Shown: one piece after another, positions 35,790-47,499 of the stretch
Numbering within the stretch: the first letter of the stretch is position 1
Layout: the number at the start of each line of letters is the position of its first letter
NCBI GenBank assembly: GCA_003586115.2
Contig: QVOM02000049.1
Span: forward strand, 24,071,514 to 24,135,513
Length of the DNA: 64,000 nucleotides
Direction of reading: 5' to 3'
Source of the DNA: Salvator merianae
Lineage: Eukaryota; Chordata; Lepidosauria; Squamata; Teiidae
Notes under the pieces: model-generated
Databases searched by the model: none
Seen by the model: the letters and a program-made list of their open reading frames with translations, nothing else
What the model was told of the DNA's origin: nothing
Program-made: the position numbers and the translations under genes

Positions 35790-37128
35790 TTTTTCTTTTT
35801 TTTTTTCTTAACATATTTTATTGTTACTGTATTTCAAATATATAAAATTACAGTTTACATTACATTCTTATATCACTATTATTATCAAGTTCCTCCTTCA
35901 TTAACAGTTTCTTCTAAACTTCATGTTCTTCAACGTCCTGTTCTCCTTCCTTCTTTTTTCACCGAACTCTTCTTTCTTTTTCACTCTTCGAATCCAGCAA
36001 TCACAAGTCCATTGTCCATCTCTTGCAGAAAGTCAATAAAGGGTTTCCAGTTCCTGTAAAACCTATCAACTGTCTTATTTCTCAAAAGATTTGTCAGTTT
36101 GTCCATCTCGGCCAGCTCCATCATTTTAACTAACCAATCCCCCACCGTTGGTATTATCTCCCCTTTCCACTTCTGAGCATATACAATTCTGGCAGCAGTT
36201 ACCATATTTTGCAATAGCACATTGACACCTTCAACATTATTTTCCACTATCCCCAGTAGGAATAATTCTGGTCTAAAAGGAATGTTTGTCTTTAAGATTT
36301 TCTGCATAACTATGTGAATTTGAACCCAAAACTTTTTGGTTTATGCACAATTCCACCACATATGATAAAAAGTACCCTCATGCTTCTTACATTTCCAACA
36401 TTTACTTGACATGCCTTGATACATTTTTGAAATTCTAAAAGGTGTTAGGTACCATCGATACATCATCTTATATATATTCTCTTTCAACATATTACATACA
36501 GTAAATTTCATATCTTTGGTCCACAATTTTTCCCATTGATCCATTGAAATATTATAGCCAAAATTTTGTGCCCACTTTATCATACATTCTTTAACTTGCT
36601 CTTGTTCTAATTCTATTTTCAAAAGGAAATCATACAGTACCCCTATAATCCCACTTTCTTCTTTTTCCAATTTTTCTTCCCGTTTCTGTCTTTCTAATTC
36701 AAAATTCATCCTTCTTTTATCTTCTTTAAAAACATCCATCAATTGAGCATACATTAGCCATTGTACCTCTAACCCCTCCTGGTTTAACTGTTCTCTTGTT
36801 TTCAAGAAAAATTCATCTGTTTCATTATTTTTACTCAACACCTCTTCATATTTAATCCATCTTTCTCTTCTCCCAAATTCTTTAAACAAACCTTCATGAG
36901 GTGAAACCCACATTGGTATTCTAGGATACAATCTACTCTTGTATTTACTCCAAGTTATCCATAACGCATGTCTTACATAGTGATTCTTAAATGCAGCAGT
37001 TACTTTTACTTTGTCATACCATAAGTAACCGTGCCAACCATATCTTAAATCAAAACCTTCCAATTGCAACAATCTTTTATCTCTTAGCCAAAACCATTTA
37101 GAAGTCCAGCTTAAACAACAGGCAGCAA
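35790..37128 (-). mobile_element. 5'-truncated L1 LINE, young, with 94-bp target duplication
   Basis: A 1,339-bp L1 insertion on the minus strand. It contains the C-terminal part of ORF2, a 3' untranslated region of about 170 bp, an AATAAA polyadenylation signal (35817-35822, minus) and a poly(A) tract (the T-rich run at 35790-35806). The 5' end is truncated at 37128, directly against the right copy of the flanking repeat. The two repeat copies are nearly identical (93 of 94), which implies a recent insertion, while the repeat itself is several times longer than usual for L1 (typically under about 20 bp). Confidence 0.92.
35981..37128 (-). pseudogene. L1 ORF2 C-terminal part with one in-frame stop
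   Basis: One frame runs from the truncation point to the normal ORF2 stop (tga at 35978-35980). Recognisable pieces are LEGFDLRYGWHGYLWYDKVK, GLFKEFGRRERW and the cysteine-histidine cluster CWKCKKHEGTFYHMWWNC near 36350-36400, which corresponds to the C-terminal zinc-knuckle-like segment of L1 ORF2. The tail includes FRPELFLLGI and ends IAGFEE. A single TAA at 36341-36343 interrupts the frame, which continues in phase on the far side. The endonuclease and reverse transcriptase domains lie upstream of the truncation and are absent, so the copy cannot act on its own. Confidence 0.9.
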
Positions 37129-37222
37129 AGCAGAGGAAACAGCTGGAATGGGACAAATTAGACTATAATCAGTGGCAGTAGTCTCCTTCCTACCCTACAT
37201 GGTCTTTTCCCCATCTTTTTCT
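37129..37222. repeat. Right copy of the 94-bp direct repeat flanking L1
   Basis: Partner of 35696-35789. The right copy is followed by unrelated sequence (gaactgcccaac), while the left copy is followed by the L1 poly(A) complement. Confidence 0.93.
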
Positions 37223-38626
37223 GAACTGCCCAACTTTGATTTTTGGTAGGACCCCAGGTCTTTTGTTAAAAAAGTATTTAAGCTTCTTAGAAAATGTGAT
37301 CATCTGCCTATTTTTTATTTTTTTTCTCCACATGGAGCACCTGCAGAACAAGCTTGGAGCACCAGTAATCTCTAGATCATAAGTTGAAATTCTGTGTTCA
37401 AGAGACTTAATCGTCCTTTTCCACTTACTAGTTCCATGGTATTTAAAAGTTACAAATTGCAGTGATAGAAGCTGTTCCAAATTAGCTTTGAATTATAAAA
37501 TCACAGTGATTTTCCCTTACTGTGCATTGGGCCAAGGAACGTTTGGCTAGCTGGTCTTTGCTCTTGTATGAAAAATTCTCCAGGGGTTCAAATTATGGAC
37601 TCTTCAGTCTCAGCACTAGTTCTGTATCGAGTTTGTCCCTCATGATTCCAGCAAAGGAGGCAAGTTAGGTATACTGGCACAGTTGGTAGCCCAAGGTCAG
37701 CAAACTATTTTACCCATATCTCAGTAAGTCTGGAGACAGCTGGTGATGCTATCAGAAAATCTGTGCTAGCTCTTTCCTGGTATACATAATTCATTCATTT
37801 TTTATTTTATTTTTTTCTTGGTTGCAGAGTAGGAGATACATCTTGATTCCATAGCCTGGAATCAGGCCAGTTTCAAATGGAGAACAGCATCATTGCTGCT
37901 TCTAAAACATTAGAATTGTACTGTTGAACCTTCTTTCAAAGTTACACAAAGGAAGACCATGAAAAAGGAACCAAAAAAAGATAATGATGGAGATCTATAT
38001 AGTTCATTTGCCCCATGAGTTTGCAACAACTATTAAAAGTGAAAATAAAAATTTATTGTGAGTTATGAATTTGGAATAAAGTCCTGCTTGCTTGCCTCTT
38101 TCATCTATGATTAATCATGCTGCATTCAATCTGAACAAGAAATTTAAATTTCACCATTCATCAGAAATTGTTTTTACTAAGACGGTAGCGTAAATTTTTA
38201 AGTTGACGTATTAGCTAAGGTTACTCAGGTACTTATTTTATAAGAATTTTGAGATTATGAACTTCCTAAAGGAGATTTAGAGGCCTATTTCTATTAAGAT
38301 ATCTCTAACAAAAAGGAACCCAAAACCATCATATGGTCTAGGAGTTTTTTTTCTAAATGAAGTACAGCTCTTCTCCTGTAGGTTGTAATTATACGCATAT
38401 AAGCTTGCTTTCAAGATTGATTGTTTTTAAGGTATTTTCCTCTCATGCTTGTCCAGTAGCAACCATGGCTCTATATGTGTGTCACTTGAAAACAAAAACA
38501 AAACACATACAGCTGCACTTATGATGAATGCTAAAAGACTCATGTATGTTACATGAAAAAACGAGAGAAAACGAGAGAAAAACTGGGGATTTAGGTTGTA
38601 TTTGTACAGGGACACAACTAAAATCA
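37223..38626. other. No gene recognised
   Basis: AT-rich with no coding signal. A short direct repeat acgagagaaa occurs twice at about 38562-38581. Confidence 0.5.
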
Positions 38627-38948
38627 GGGGCTTTCCACACCTATCTTCTCATTCCAGGACAGAGTAAAACACCCCCTTCTGGAACAAACAACTGATCCCA
38701 ACCACAGGTTGCTGTTGGAGTAGGACAAAGCTGTTCGCACACCTCAGTGGACCAGTATACTCAATGTTGAAGTCAAACTAGACTAAGATGCCATCTTGGG
38801 TCCCCTAGACTGATCCACACATTATCCAATGTGGATGAAGCATGACTTGGGGAGGATGAGGACATGATGTAATCTGCACTAGCATGTGGATAGTAGGCTC
38901 TTGTTTCCATGGTTTATCCTAGATCAACAATAAATGTAGAAAGGCCCC
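38627..38948. mobile_element. Candidate DNA transposon related to family C
   Basis: The left end ggggctttccacacc and the right end tgtagaaaggcccc are inverted-like. Near the right end, gtaatctgcactagcatgtgg resembles the inner arm of family C. The flanks (tca, agt) do not match, so no target duplication is claimed. Confidence 0.4.
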
Positions 38949-40221
38949 AGTTTCAAAAATAGTTCTGGATATGAAAATGCAATCATCAGAGGCAGATCTA
39001 CATTTTTGTGGTCCTGAAACTTCAACTGTCTAGGTAGCCACTGTTATTGCCTTCATTTGAGTTATCCCACAACAGAGCTCCACAATTCTTTAAAAAATTA
39101 ATCACTGCATCTCAGATTCTGATTAAAATTGCTGTACTGGATTATCTTACATGTCAAAGCCATTAGTAGGAAAGACAATTTCCTATATCCTATAGTTTTT
39201 GAGTTATGGGTGTGTGTGAAAATCAGAGAAATGTTAAATAAATGCATGATGCATCATAGAATGATGAAATATAACACAGAAAAGACCCCAGTCAATATAA
39301 TCCTTTGTTTTAGACACCAATGATAATACATACTTCATGAGGCACATTTTACAAAATACTCTTTCTTCTCTTTATCCTAGCAACATATTCATGTATAGTT
39401 TTGTCATATGACAGTTTCCTTGCAATGCCATTTTATAGAGACAATATGCATAAAGAATTTTGGCTCTTCTGTCATGGTAAACTGAAATTTGTTCTTTATA
39501 AAGGATAACTTTGAGAAATGCTGCTCTAATTCACAGCTCATGATAGGCATTGCCAAGTACAGCTTAAGCTTAGTAGTAATATTGGCAAATGTTTCAATTA
39601 GTGTTTCTCACAATTAGCTGAAGAACTTCTGTGTATTACGTTTTAGATGGCATTTTTTTTCTGTGTTCTGAGATTTCCATAGGTAAAAAAATTATCATAC
39701 AGTAGGTCCCAAATTTTAAAGCAATGTGGACTAGAAGCCCTGAAGCCTAAGTTTCATTAGTTTCATAGTAGATCTGCCCTGATAATAATCAGCACAAACA
39801 GTTCACAGTCATATTGTTTTCTTTTTCTTTATCATTCAATTATAATTTCTGGGAAAGGAACAAGAACTTGGGCTTCATTTGGTACTACAAAGCTACTTTG
39901 ATATCAAAGTCCAGGGCTGTTGATACAGCACTCTGTCCTTGTCATGGAAGCAAAAACAAATAGCCATGTATATAGACCAATAATCTTAGTCTGTGAAATG
40001 AAGTCTCTTTTAAGAGAAACAGCATACAACCCCTATCTTGCAATTTTTCCACTCCTAGAGTGGTAGTGGAAAGTAACTGATTAACCTTCTAGAAATTACC
40101 TTATGGGTTTCCATAAGATTCTACTTGTCCATCCTAGTTAACACTTCCATCAAACTACTCGGAGGTCATCTGGGGATGTTCACAGAGATGCCATCGATAC
40201 GCACATAGCACCTATTTTTGT
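38949..40221. other. No gene recognised
   Basis: AT-rich, non-coding. Confidence 0.5.
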
Positions 40222-40443
40222 GGCTGTGTTCACATATAACAAAAACACAGAAGCACCTCAGAGATGGTAGTGAGTAGCCTTCATGTTCTCATCCCATCTC
40301 TAATCCACTTTTCTAGCCTAGAATATTTATGAAAAGGGGAAGGACAGCGTGGCATGTAAATGATTCTACCTGCAAACTGCTTCAGATTTTGCACTTCACT
40401 CTAAGATTCTTCAGAGGTACCTTTTTAAAAAAACTATGCGATC
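40222..40443. mobile_element. Foldback MITE, family D, degraded
   Basis: The left end ggctgtgttcacatataac and the following gcacctcagagatgg match the copy at 15272-15496; a tctagc.tagaat segment in the middle is also shared. The right end is degraded and its limit is approximate. Confidence 0.5.
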
Positions 40444-43400
40444 CTTAATCATCTTTTCTTCTAACTCAAGTGACTCAGATGTTCTTATTTGGCAATGAAT
40501 TGGTAGTAGACTGTCTGGATGTCAAATATTAAAAAAATACCTCTTGCAGTAAAACTGATTTTGCTATACATTTAAACTGCTCATAAAACTTCATTACAAG
40601 GATGGTTCTTAAATGTAATAAGTAAGTAAGTAAGTAAATAAAAGGTAACAAAACCACAGTTAAAACTATACTGCAAATTAGGACTAAATAAACTGTTCCT
40701 ATATCTCCTAATGATAACACATTTCAGATTAAGAACCTGTAATAATGATTAAAGTGGGAAATCTGTCCAAAGTGATAATCACAAAAGCATCTTTCTAGAA
40801 TTTCTGATAATGATGCCATATCTTGTACGTATAAAATCTTGAGCATTTGATCAATGGCTATTGCTGCTAATACTATGTTTATTTTTTTAATGCTTCATAT
40901 TTTAAACTGGGGGACAGGTGTAAAAATCCCTGAAAGATACTTCCCCATTGTTCCTTCAAAGCATATGAGTAGATTGAGTCAAAGGGTTAAAAAGCAGAGA
41001 AATGAAAAAGAAAAAAAGGATGTTCTGCAAACCACTCAAATCTTCCTGTTGAGAGTTCCTTTAACACTCAGTGGGAAAGGAAAAATATTAATAGCTATTG
41101 CTTTGTGGCACTTTCCCACCGGTTCGAACAGGATCTGAAGATCAGCTTCTGCCTCCCCAAGAGGAAGACCCGAATCTACAACAGACCTTGGGAACACTGG
41201 GCCTCACAAGGAGGAAACAGGAGGACCTAGCAGACAAACTTAAGGCAGTGCTACACACTGGGATTATACAATCTGAACTCTAAAAGAGTTTATGACCAAA
41301 AATAAAAAAAAAATCCATGCTGAAGTCAATAATAGGTTTCTGTTCTTTTATGCTGTCCATTCAAGACTTCCTTCATGCTGAATCAAGGGGAATATTCTGT
41401 TCCAGCAGGAAATCTGTGAACTATGGAAAAAGATTTATCTTTATGCTTCATCTCATCTAGCTCATTTGCACCAAAATAATCATTCCTGGCCATTCAAACT
41501 TCCAGTTATCTTCAGGCAAGTAAAAATAAAATCAGTAACAGTGAAATGTATGTGTCTGGTTACAATGTGCCTTTAACTGCACAGAGCATTCTCTCAAATT
41601 CATCAGCTTCAGCAACAGTTTATTTTTAACAGGACTGCTCATATAACTGTATATATTTTGGTCAAAAGCACTATGGTAGTTTATTTCAAGCTGACAAATT
41701 AAATCTAAATTTAGACAATTTTTAAAATTACTGATTTCAGGATTTTTGTAAATGCACATCTTGCTAGCTAAATGTTACTTTTAATATAACACTGTACTTT
41801 TTTTAAAAAAAATAAGCATAATAATTAACCTAACAAACTGCTAAAAATTATTTAATTTAATTTAGATAGGCAGGGAGAATAGTCTAAAAAAGTTTACTTG
41901 GAGAGCATGTTTGCTTCTGGATGAGTATGAAATGGTTAAAAAATGTTTTTTTAAAATATGGGCACACATATTTTTATAAAAAAGAAAACTTAGCCCCCTT
42001 TCACTCAATATTGCACATTCTAACATAGTAATCATTCTGCCTATTATGTTAACAACTGTAAACCACCTACAATTACTAGCATGATCCCTAACCTCTGAAA
42101 GGTGGTAATCCAGTATTGGTTGTTAGCTGTCAAATTTATTTCCCTTTGGTGAAATATACTCTGCATTTAATTACCATTCTTGATACTTTATGGACCCAGG
42201 TCCAAGTATTGTGGCTGTGACATCTAACCTTTGACCCTTAAATATTTACCAGCTTTTAAACTGATTGTATACAATTATCCCTTCAAGTGTATCTCAGATC
42301 TATCATTCTTCCAATGAGTTACATGTCTAGCGACTCCAAATCAGACACTTTGATTGGATAGCAAAGATGAAGGCTGAAACATTCAATTTAAGAACATTTT
42401 ATGCTTTTTAGTGAAATGTACAATATGACTGTCATCTGTTCTCTAAGAAATTAAACAAAATTAACATCAATCCTAGTCAGTGGAATTTGATACAGCTTTA
42501 ACAAGCATCACATTAAATGGAATTTCAGTTATTGATTATCCCAACAACTTCTGTACTCTAAGCATGAAAAAAATAAATAAAAAAGAGATTGCAACACTTT
42601 CATGAGAGTGAATATCTCATCTGACTTACTCTTGTGTACTAAATACTGATACAGTATTAAATTATCAGTAAGATCATTGGCTTTCAAGCTTTGTTTATGG
42701 ATACTGTACAAGGTTTCACAGCACATGAACATGATAGTTTCCAAAAAATAAATTATGGAAAATTAGAGATGACCTTCTAAGGCATTCTAACCTGGGGGAA
42801 AAAAGTTTAGAAGGATAGCTCTCAGCATGAATGTAGTAATGGTCTTCTATCTTTGCCACTTGTACATCTATTCTCATCACTTCTGGAAACTACAGAATCT
42901 TTCCAAGGCATTGCAGTTTGTTGCATCAAAAGCAACAGTCACGCGCCAACTGTTATCAGCCTGCTCTTGCTTTTATGGCACCATTTGAAGTTTCACTTCC
43001 ATGCCTATTCAGGAAAACAACTAGGTTGACAAGCACCAAAAGAGGGAATTTTTGGCTGGTCACACATAATATCATCTGGAGAATGTTAAGTCCAATTACT
43101 AGAAGCTTTGAAAGAATCATACAGGCTTATTTATGCCACCTATAAGGGCTTAAATAAGTTTAAATTGACCTGTTGAATTTATTTATTTATTTATTTACCT
43201 AGGCTGTTGTGCTTTATTGTTTTGATATTTCTGAGTAATGCTTTCTGCTGGAAGCTGTTGAGGAAGGCTTCAACCATTACAGGGTTGAAATAAATCCAGC
43301 CCTGTACTTCTTTAAGTAATGAAAACAGATGAACAATACTTTTCAGCAGTAATTGAAGGAAGTGTTTCTATTTCACTTCTAGCAACATGGCCTGCTTACT

Positions 43401-44220
43401 TTGACTCCTCCTGTCATTGAATAAATGTTTTCCACGGTCTTTCCTCTGTACGTGAATTTTTGAAAACAAAGCAAATACAGAACTACCCTTAAGTAATACC
43501 AGAATTATGAGATAAACTGACAACAGTCAAGGTCTTCATTGTTCAGAATGACGCTTATTCTTCCCCCAAGCTATTGAACTTTTAAAAAACAAATTCTAAC
43601 TCATGAGTAAGGTAATGTATACAATTTGTAAGACAAGATTATTGAATTACAGCTTCATAGTTCAACCCCTCCTCCATCAATAAATGACTTTCAGTCATCT
43701 CCATTTCATGTCTTGTTTATACATGTAAAGTGGAGAAATTAAAAAATGTTCCATGGTTTATTTTGCCAATTTGAACTGTATTTTAAGACAACTTAAACCC
43801 AAAATCCATTTACTGTAGTTTCCTAGTTCTTACAAGTTGTAGATGTTGTCCCTCGTCATTGTTGTTGACAACTAATTGTTTTTAAAAAGCATTTTTTGCT
43901 TTGATCTTAAAGCTGGCATTTAGCCATCATAACTATTATCTAGTAATATTGTATGCCTCTATGAATTCTCTGGGTAACACAGCCTATCACATAAATTATA
44001 TAATTCTAATTCCATGTTAGGTTCTTTCAATGGCTATACTTAACCCTAAACTACCTACTTTAACTAAAACATCATGATCATTTTCATTCTGTTTAATAAT
44101 TGATCTGTTACTAAACCTTGTACATGGGGAAGGAACTGTTACCCATTTCCCCCCTCTTCATCTGAACTAGTTTAAAATGTCTCTCACTGAGAGGAATTAC
44201 CCTTATTGGTTGAAAAAAAC
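40444..44220. other. No gene recognised; (AGTA)n at 40619-40638
   Basis: AT-rich and non-coding as far as I can see, with a short (AGTA)n tract at 40619-40638 and an (ATTT)n tract near 43178-43196. Confidence 0.45.
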
Positions 44221-44590
44221 AAGAACATAAAGGGAATCCTGCTGGACTGGGCCACAACCCATCTAATCCAGCATCCTGTCTCACACAGTGGCCCACCAAT
44301 TGCTTCTGGGTATTCTCAAGCAGAAGACAAAGGCAAAACCTTCACCTGCCTGTCTCTCCAACCTGGAAGCAGTACCTAGGCATCAATTCTCATAGCCATC
44401 ATCACATCTGTCGTCCATGAATTTGTCTAACCCTTTCCTAAAGTGATCCAGATTAGCTGCTGTCACCACCTCTTCTGGTAGCAAATTCTAGAGACCTCTG
44501 GGTGACTGATTAGAGACGTCTTGTTGGTCCTAATTCTCCTGCCCGTCAGCTTCATAGAATGATGAGAGAGAATTAGTTATTCACTATACG
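44221..44590 (-). mobile_element. CR1 LINE 3' end, longest 3' fragment
   Basis: It runs from aagaacataaagggaatcct through cccatctaatccagcatcct, tgtcgtccatgaatttgtc (44410-44428) and caccacctcttctggtagca, into a segment near 44500-44590 that also fits the CR1 3' region. 5'-truncated. Confidence 0.82.
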
Positions 44591-44599
44591 GGTGTAGGA

Positions 44600-46019
44600 G
44601 CCTTCTGGTCACTATCTTCACTGTGGAGTAAATAAGTAGCATTATGTAAGCTGGGATTTGTTCAGTTAAACTGTATTAAAATACAGGTTGGCTACCTAAT
44701 CATATGGTACCCTTGTCCTTTTTCAAAGAGAGACCCAAAAGGGAGCCTAAAGGATATGACAGACAAGGAAAAAGATGTGGGAAAGGAGTAGGACGAAGCA
44801 AGCTCAGGAATAAGTTCTTACATCTACAGTCATATAATGTTCAGCTGAGATGGAAATAGTTCAGGCATCCTGATTGCATGGTTGCTAGGTGACAGCTCTC
44901 GAAAACACTTGGATTCTTTTTTTTTTTTAAGCAGAGGTGACGCAGCAGTCTTACCTCTCCCCTTTCCTTTGTGTGGGAGGCTAATTGCTGCTGCTAAGTA
45001 ATAGGGAGAGCCAAAGACCATTGGTTTCCATGCAGAGACAGTGTAATAATTTATCTTCCCTTCTCTTTTCTGCTTCTGCTACTATTTTATTATGTCTGGA
45101 AAACTGAGTTATTTTGTTAATCTTTTTTCTTCTGTTACATGGGAATTAGATAAACCACTAAGGAAAACAATACTGTTAAAACAGTGAGGCCAACTTGGAA
45201 GGAGGAAAGATTTGACCAGGTGCTGGAGAAACGAAGCCCAAGGTGTTTTGTAACTGTGTTCACTATGCCATCTACGGCTTAGGCCCCATTCAGATGGGGG
45301 GGAATATAGCACCATTTTGGCACTGTTATGGTGGTATTGCTACATGTATCTGTGACAACCCCACCATAACTACACTATATCCTCCCTAAATTGCACAATA
45401 GCCTATTTTGGGAAAACCTGACTCTCATGCAGCCCCAGACAAGAACAAGGCAACCTTTTGTGCCACCTGGACATTTTCTCTCTGTAGAAGATAAAACAGT
45501 TTCTCCTCTGTGTTCCAATAAGTTATATTTTTTAAAGAAAGATTCCCGACATGTTAGTTCTACTGGCAGTCAAATAGGATATAACACAGATCTTCAACAA
45601 CTGGCATGTCACAGACACATAATCTCTCCTTATAAGGTACATGATGGTATCTCCCATATTTCATCATGGAGCTAATTAGTTCAAAGTGCATATGGATAAA
45701 ATATTTCCTTAAGTGATGGGGCTTATTATAAACTAGATAGTTTTCGAACTGGAAAGATGTTTTAAGTGATTTAAAGTTGGAAAGAATAGCAATGCCATTT
45801 TGTTCACTGATGTCTGCTGCTTAAAAGTCTGTCTAGCTGAAAGGCAATGTGTCTTAACATTTGGAAGGATAACCCAAGTGGTAAATTATATTTCATAAGT
45901 GAATAACCCATAGGTATTGCGTCTCTTGACTAAGGTGTTCATTGAGACACATTCCTGAACCATCATGACCAATGATGATATACACAGTCAAAACTTGGAT
46001 ATTTTTGACTTAATGTGGT
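44600..46019. other. No gene recognised
   Basis: Mixed sequence with a T run near 44919-44929. The segment ggccccattcagatgg at 45283 looks like another transposon end, but no partner was found. Confidence 0.4.
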
Positions 46020-46215
46020 TTTGACTTAGCGCAGAAGGCTAAGGCACTGATCTTTCAATAGGAGGATCGGAGTTCGAGGCCCTTGTCTGCCGTATAGAGG
46101 GGATGAGTGCCCTCTACTGGCCTCTAGCTCCAGTCAACCTAGCTGTTCGAAAGCAGGTAATTGCAAGTAGATAAATAGGGAGCATCACATTGTGTGATGC
46201 GGAAGATAGATGGAA
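46020..46215 (+). mobile_element. Sauria-SINE-like tRNA-derived SINE without BovB tail
   Basis: The A box tagcgcagaagg is at 46027-46038 and the B box gagttcgaggcc near 46070-46081. The central part cctagctgttcgaaagcagg and agtagataaatagg are, from memory, diagnostic of Sauria SINE. The usual 3' part shared with BovB LINEs and the ACCTTT tail are not present, so the copy is 3'-truncated or decayed. Confidence 0.72.
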
Positions 46216-46219
46216 GCCC

Positions 46220-47399
46220 TTGGGTGAAAAATAACCTTGTAACCTCTTCTCAGATTTTGAATTTAAAGGATATTGCCATATCAAGAGAGTTTGAGGAATA
46301 ACATACAGTTTCAGAAAGTGAGTCTGTATTTTCTGTTACATCCACTTGTTAAACCAACCACCCTGTGCTGGAGGTGATGCAGTTTTGGTGCATACTAAAA
46401 TCTTTATTTGTTAGCTCATCATTTGTTGTGATTTTTAAGGTGTGGAATTAAAACAATCTATTCATATTGATTGCATTTTAAATGAATTTGACTATATACC
46501 TCTTTGGTTTCACAAGTGGTGATGAAAATACTTTTAATAAATAAACATTTCATATTCACTTGCACATGGAAAAGCCTCAGTCTGAATGCAACACTTAACC
46601 TTTTCTGGTTTTGCTAACTAATATTAAGTTGCATTCTGTCTGAATGCAAATAATGGTCAGTCTTAGCTAAGCATATTGGAACCAACTAAGCTCAGATCAT
46701 GATTTTTGGAAATCATTGTTTTAATAAATCTGAATAGACATTAATCACAGGTCACTGTAAACCCTAATCTGAATAGGAAGAAGATAATATTGCACAAACT
46801 TGGGCCTGGAACATTATAACATACCATAGCACTATATCCAAATCAGCTATTAAAAGTATTTCATCTCACACTTACAATAAAATGAACAAGCCAACACAAA
46901 CATGAGTTACTTCCACTTCTTTTCTAAATACCATAATACTGTTATGCAAGCCAAGTTGAACTGAAACTTGATGACGTTTTGTAAAACATTATACTATCAA
47001 ATATTGTGACAGACCCCAGTTTCACAATCATGTTAACAAAGAGTTTTTAAAACATCTCCATCAATTGCTGGCATTGCCAGGTAGGAGTTAAGAGTGCCTT
47101 GCAAAACTTAAATCTTAATTTTCACAACAAGGAAGCTGGATATTAAAGACCTTTGTATTGGTTGCCTTTTTATACGATTAGATGGTTTTTGAAATCTACA
47201 AGTAAAATTGTCCTCTGTGCAGAATTTTGTAAAATCTGTTATCTGTACCTTTGGTATCTTATCCAATGAATTAAAGACTGAGGATAAAAACAAACTAACC
47301 TGGTAACAACTAACCCAGGATCAGCCAGTGTGCTCCACAAATGCATAGAAATTCCCACTCAGATCTAACTGGTCCAAAATCGATGTATTCAGTCCATCT
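46220..47399. other. No gene recognised
   Basis: AT-rich, non-coding. Confidence 0.5.
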
Positions 47400-47495
47400 G
47401 GTTCCATCCAGGTGCTCGGACTACAGTTCTCATCAGCCCCAGCCAGTAAAGTCACCAGCAGATATAAAGAAAGTTGTAGTCCAAATCTGGAAACC
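47400..47495. repeat. Dispersed repeat with 'ggactaca..tgtagtcc' halves (degraded)
   Basis: The pieces gtgctcggactacagttctc and catcagccccagcca, followed by gttgtagtccaaatctgga, match the inverted-half repeat also seen at 26370-26495. Confidence 0.5.
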
Positions 47496-47499
47496 AATA

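Noticed and set aside
38627..38948. A 3-bp target duplication for the candidate element
   Set aside because: The flanks read tca and agt, so the claim is withheld although the element itself is listed with low confidence.
41098..41283. 61-codon frame with a charged segment ending LHTGIIQSEL
   Set aside because: Its composition looks protein-like, but there is no clear acceptor site, no neighbour exon and no family I recognise.
45283..45300. ggccccattcagatgg, like a transposon end
   Set aside because: No inverted partner and no target duplication were found.
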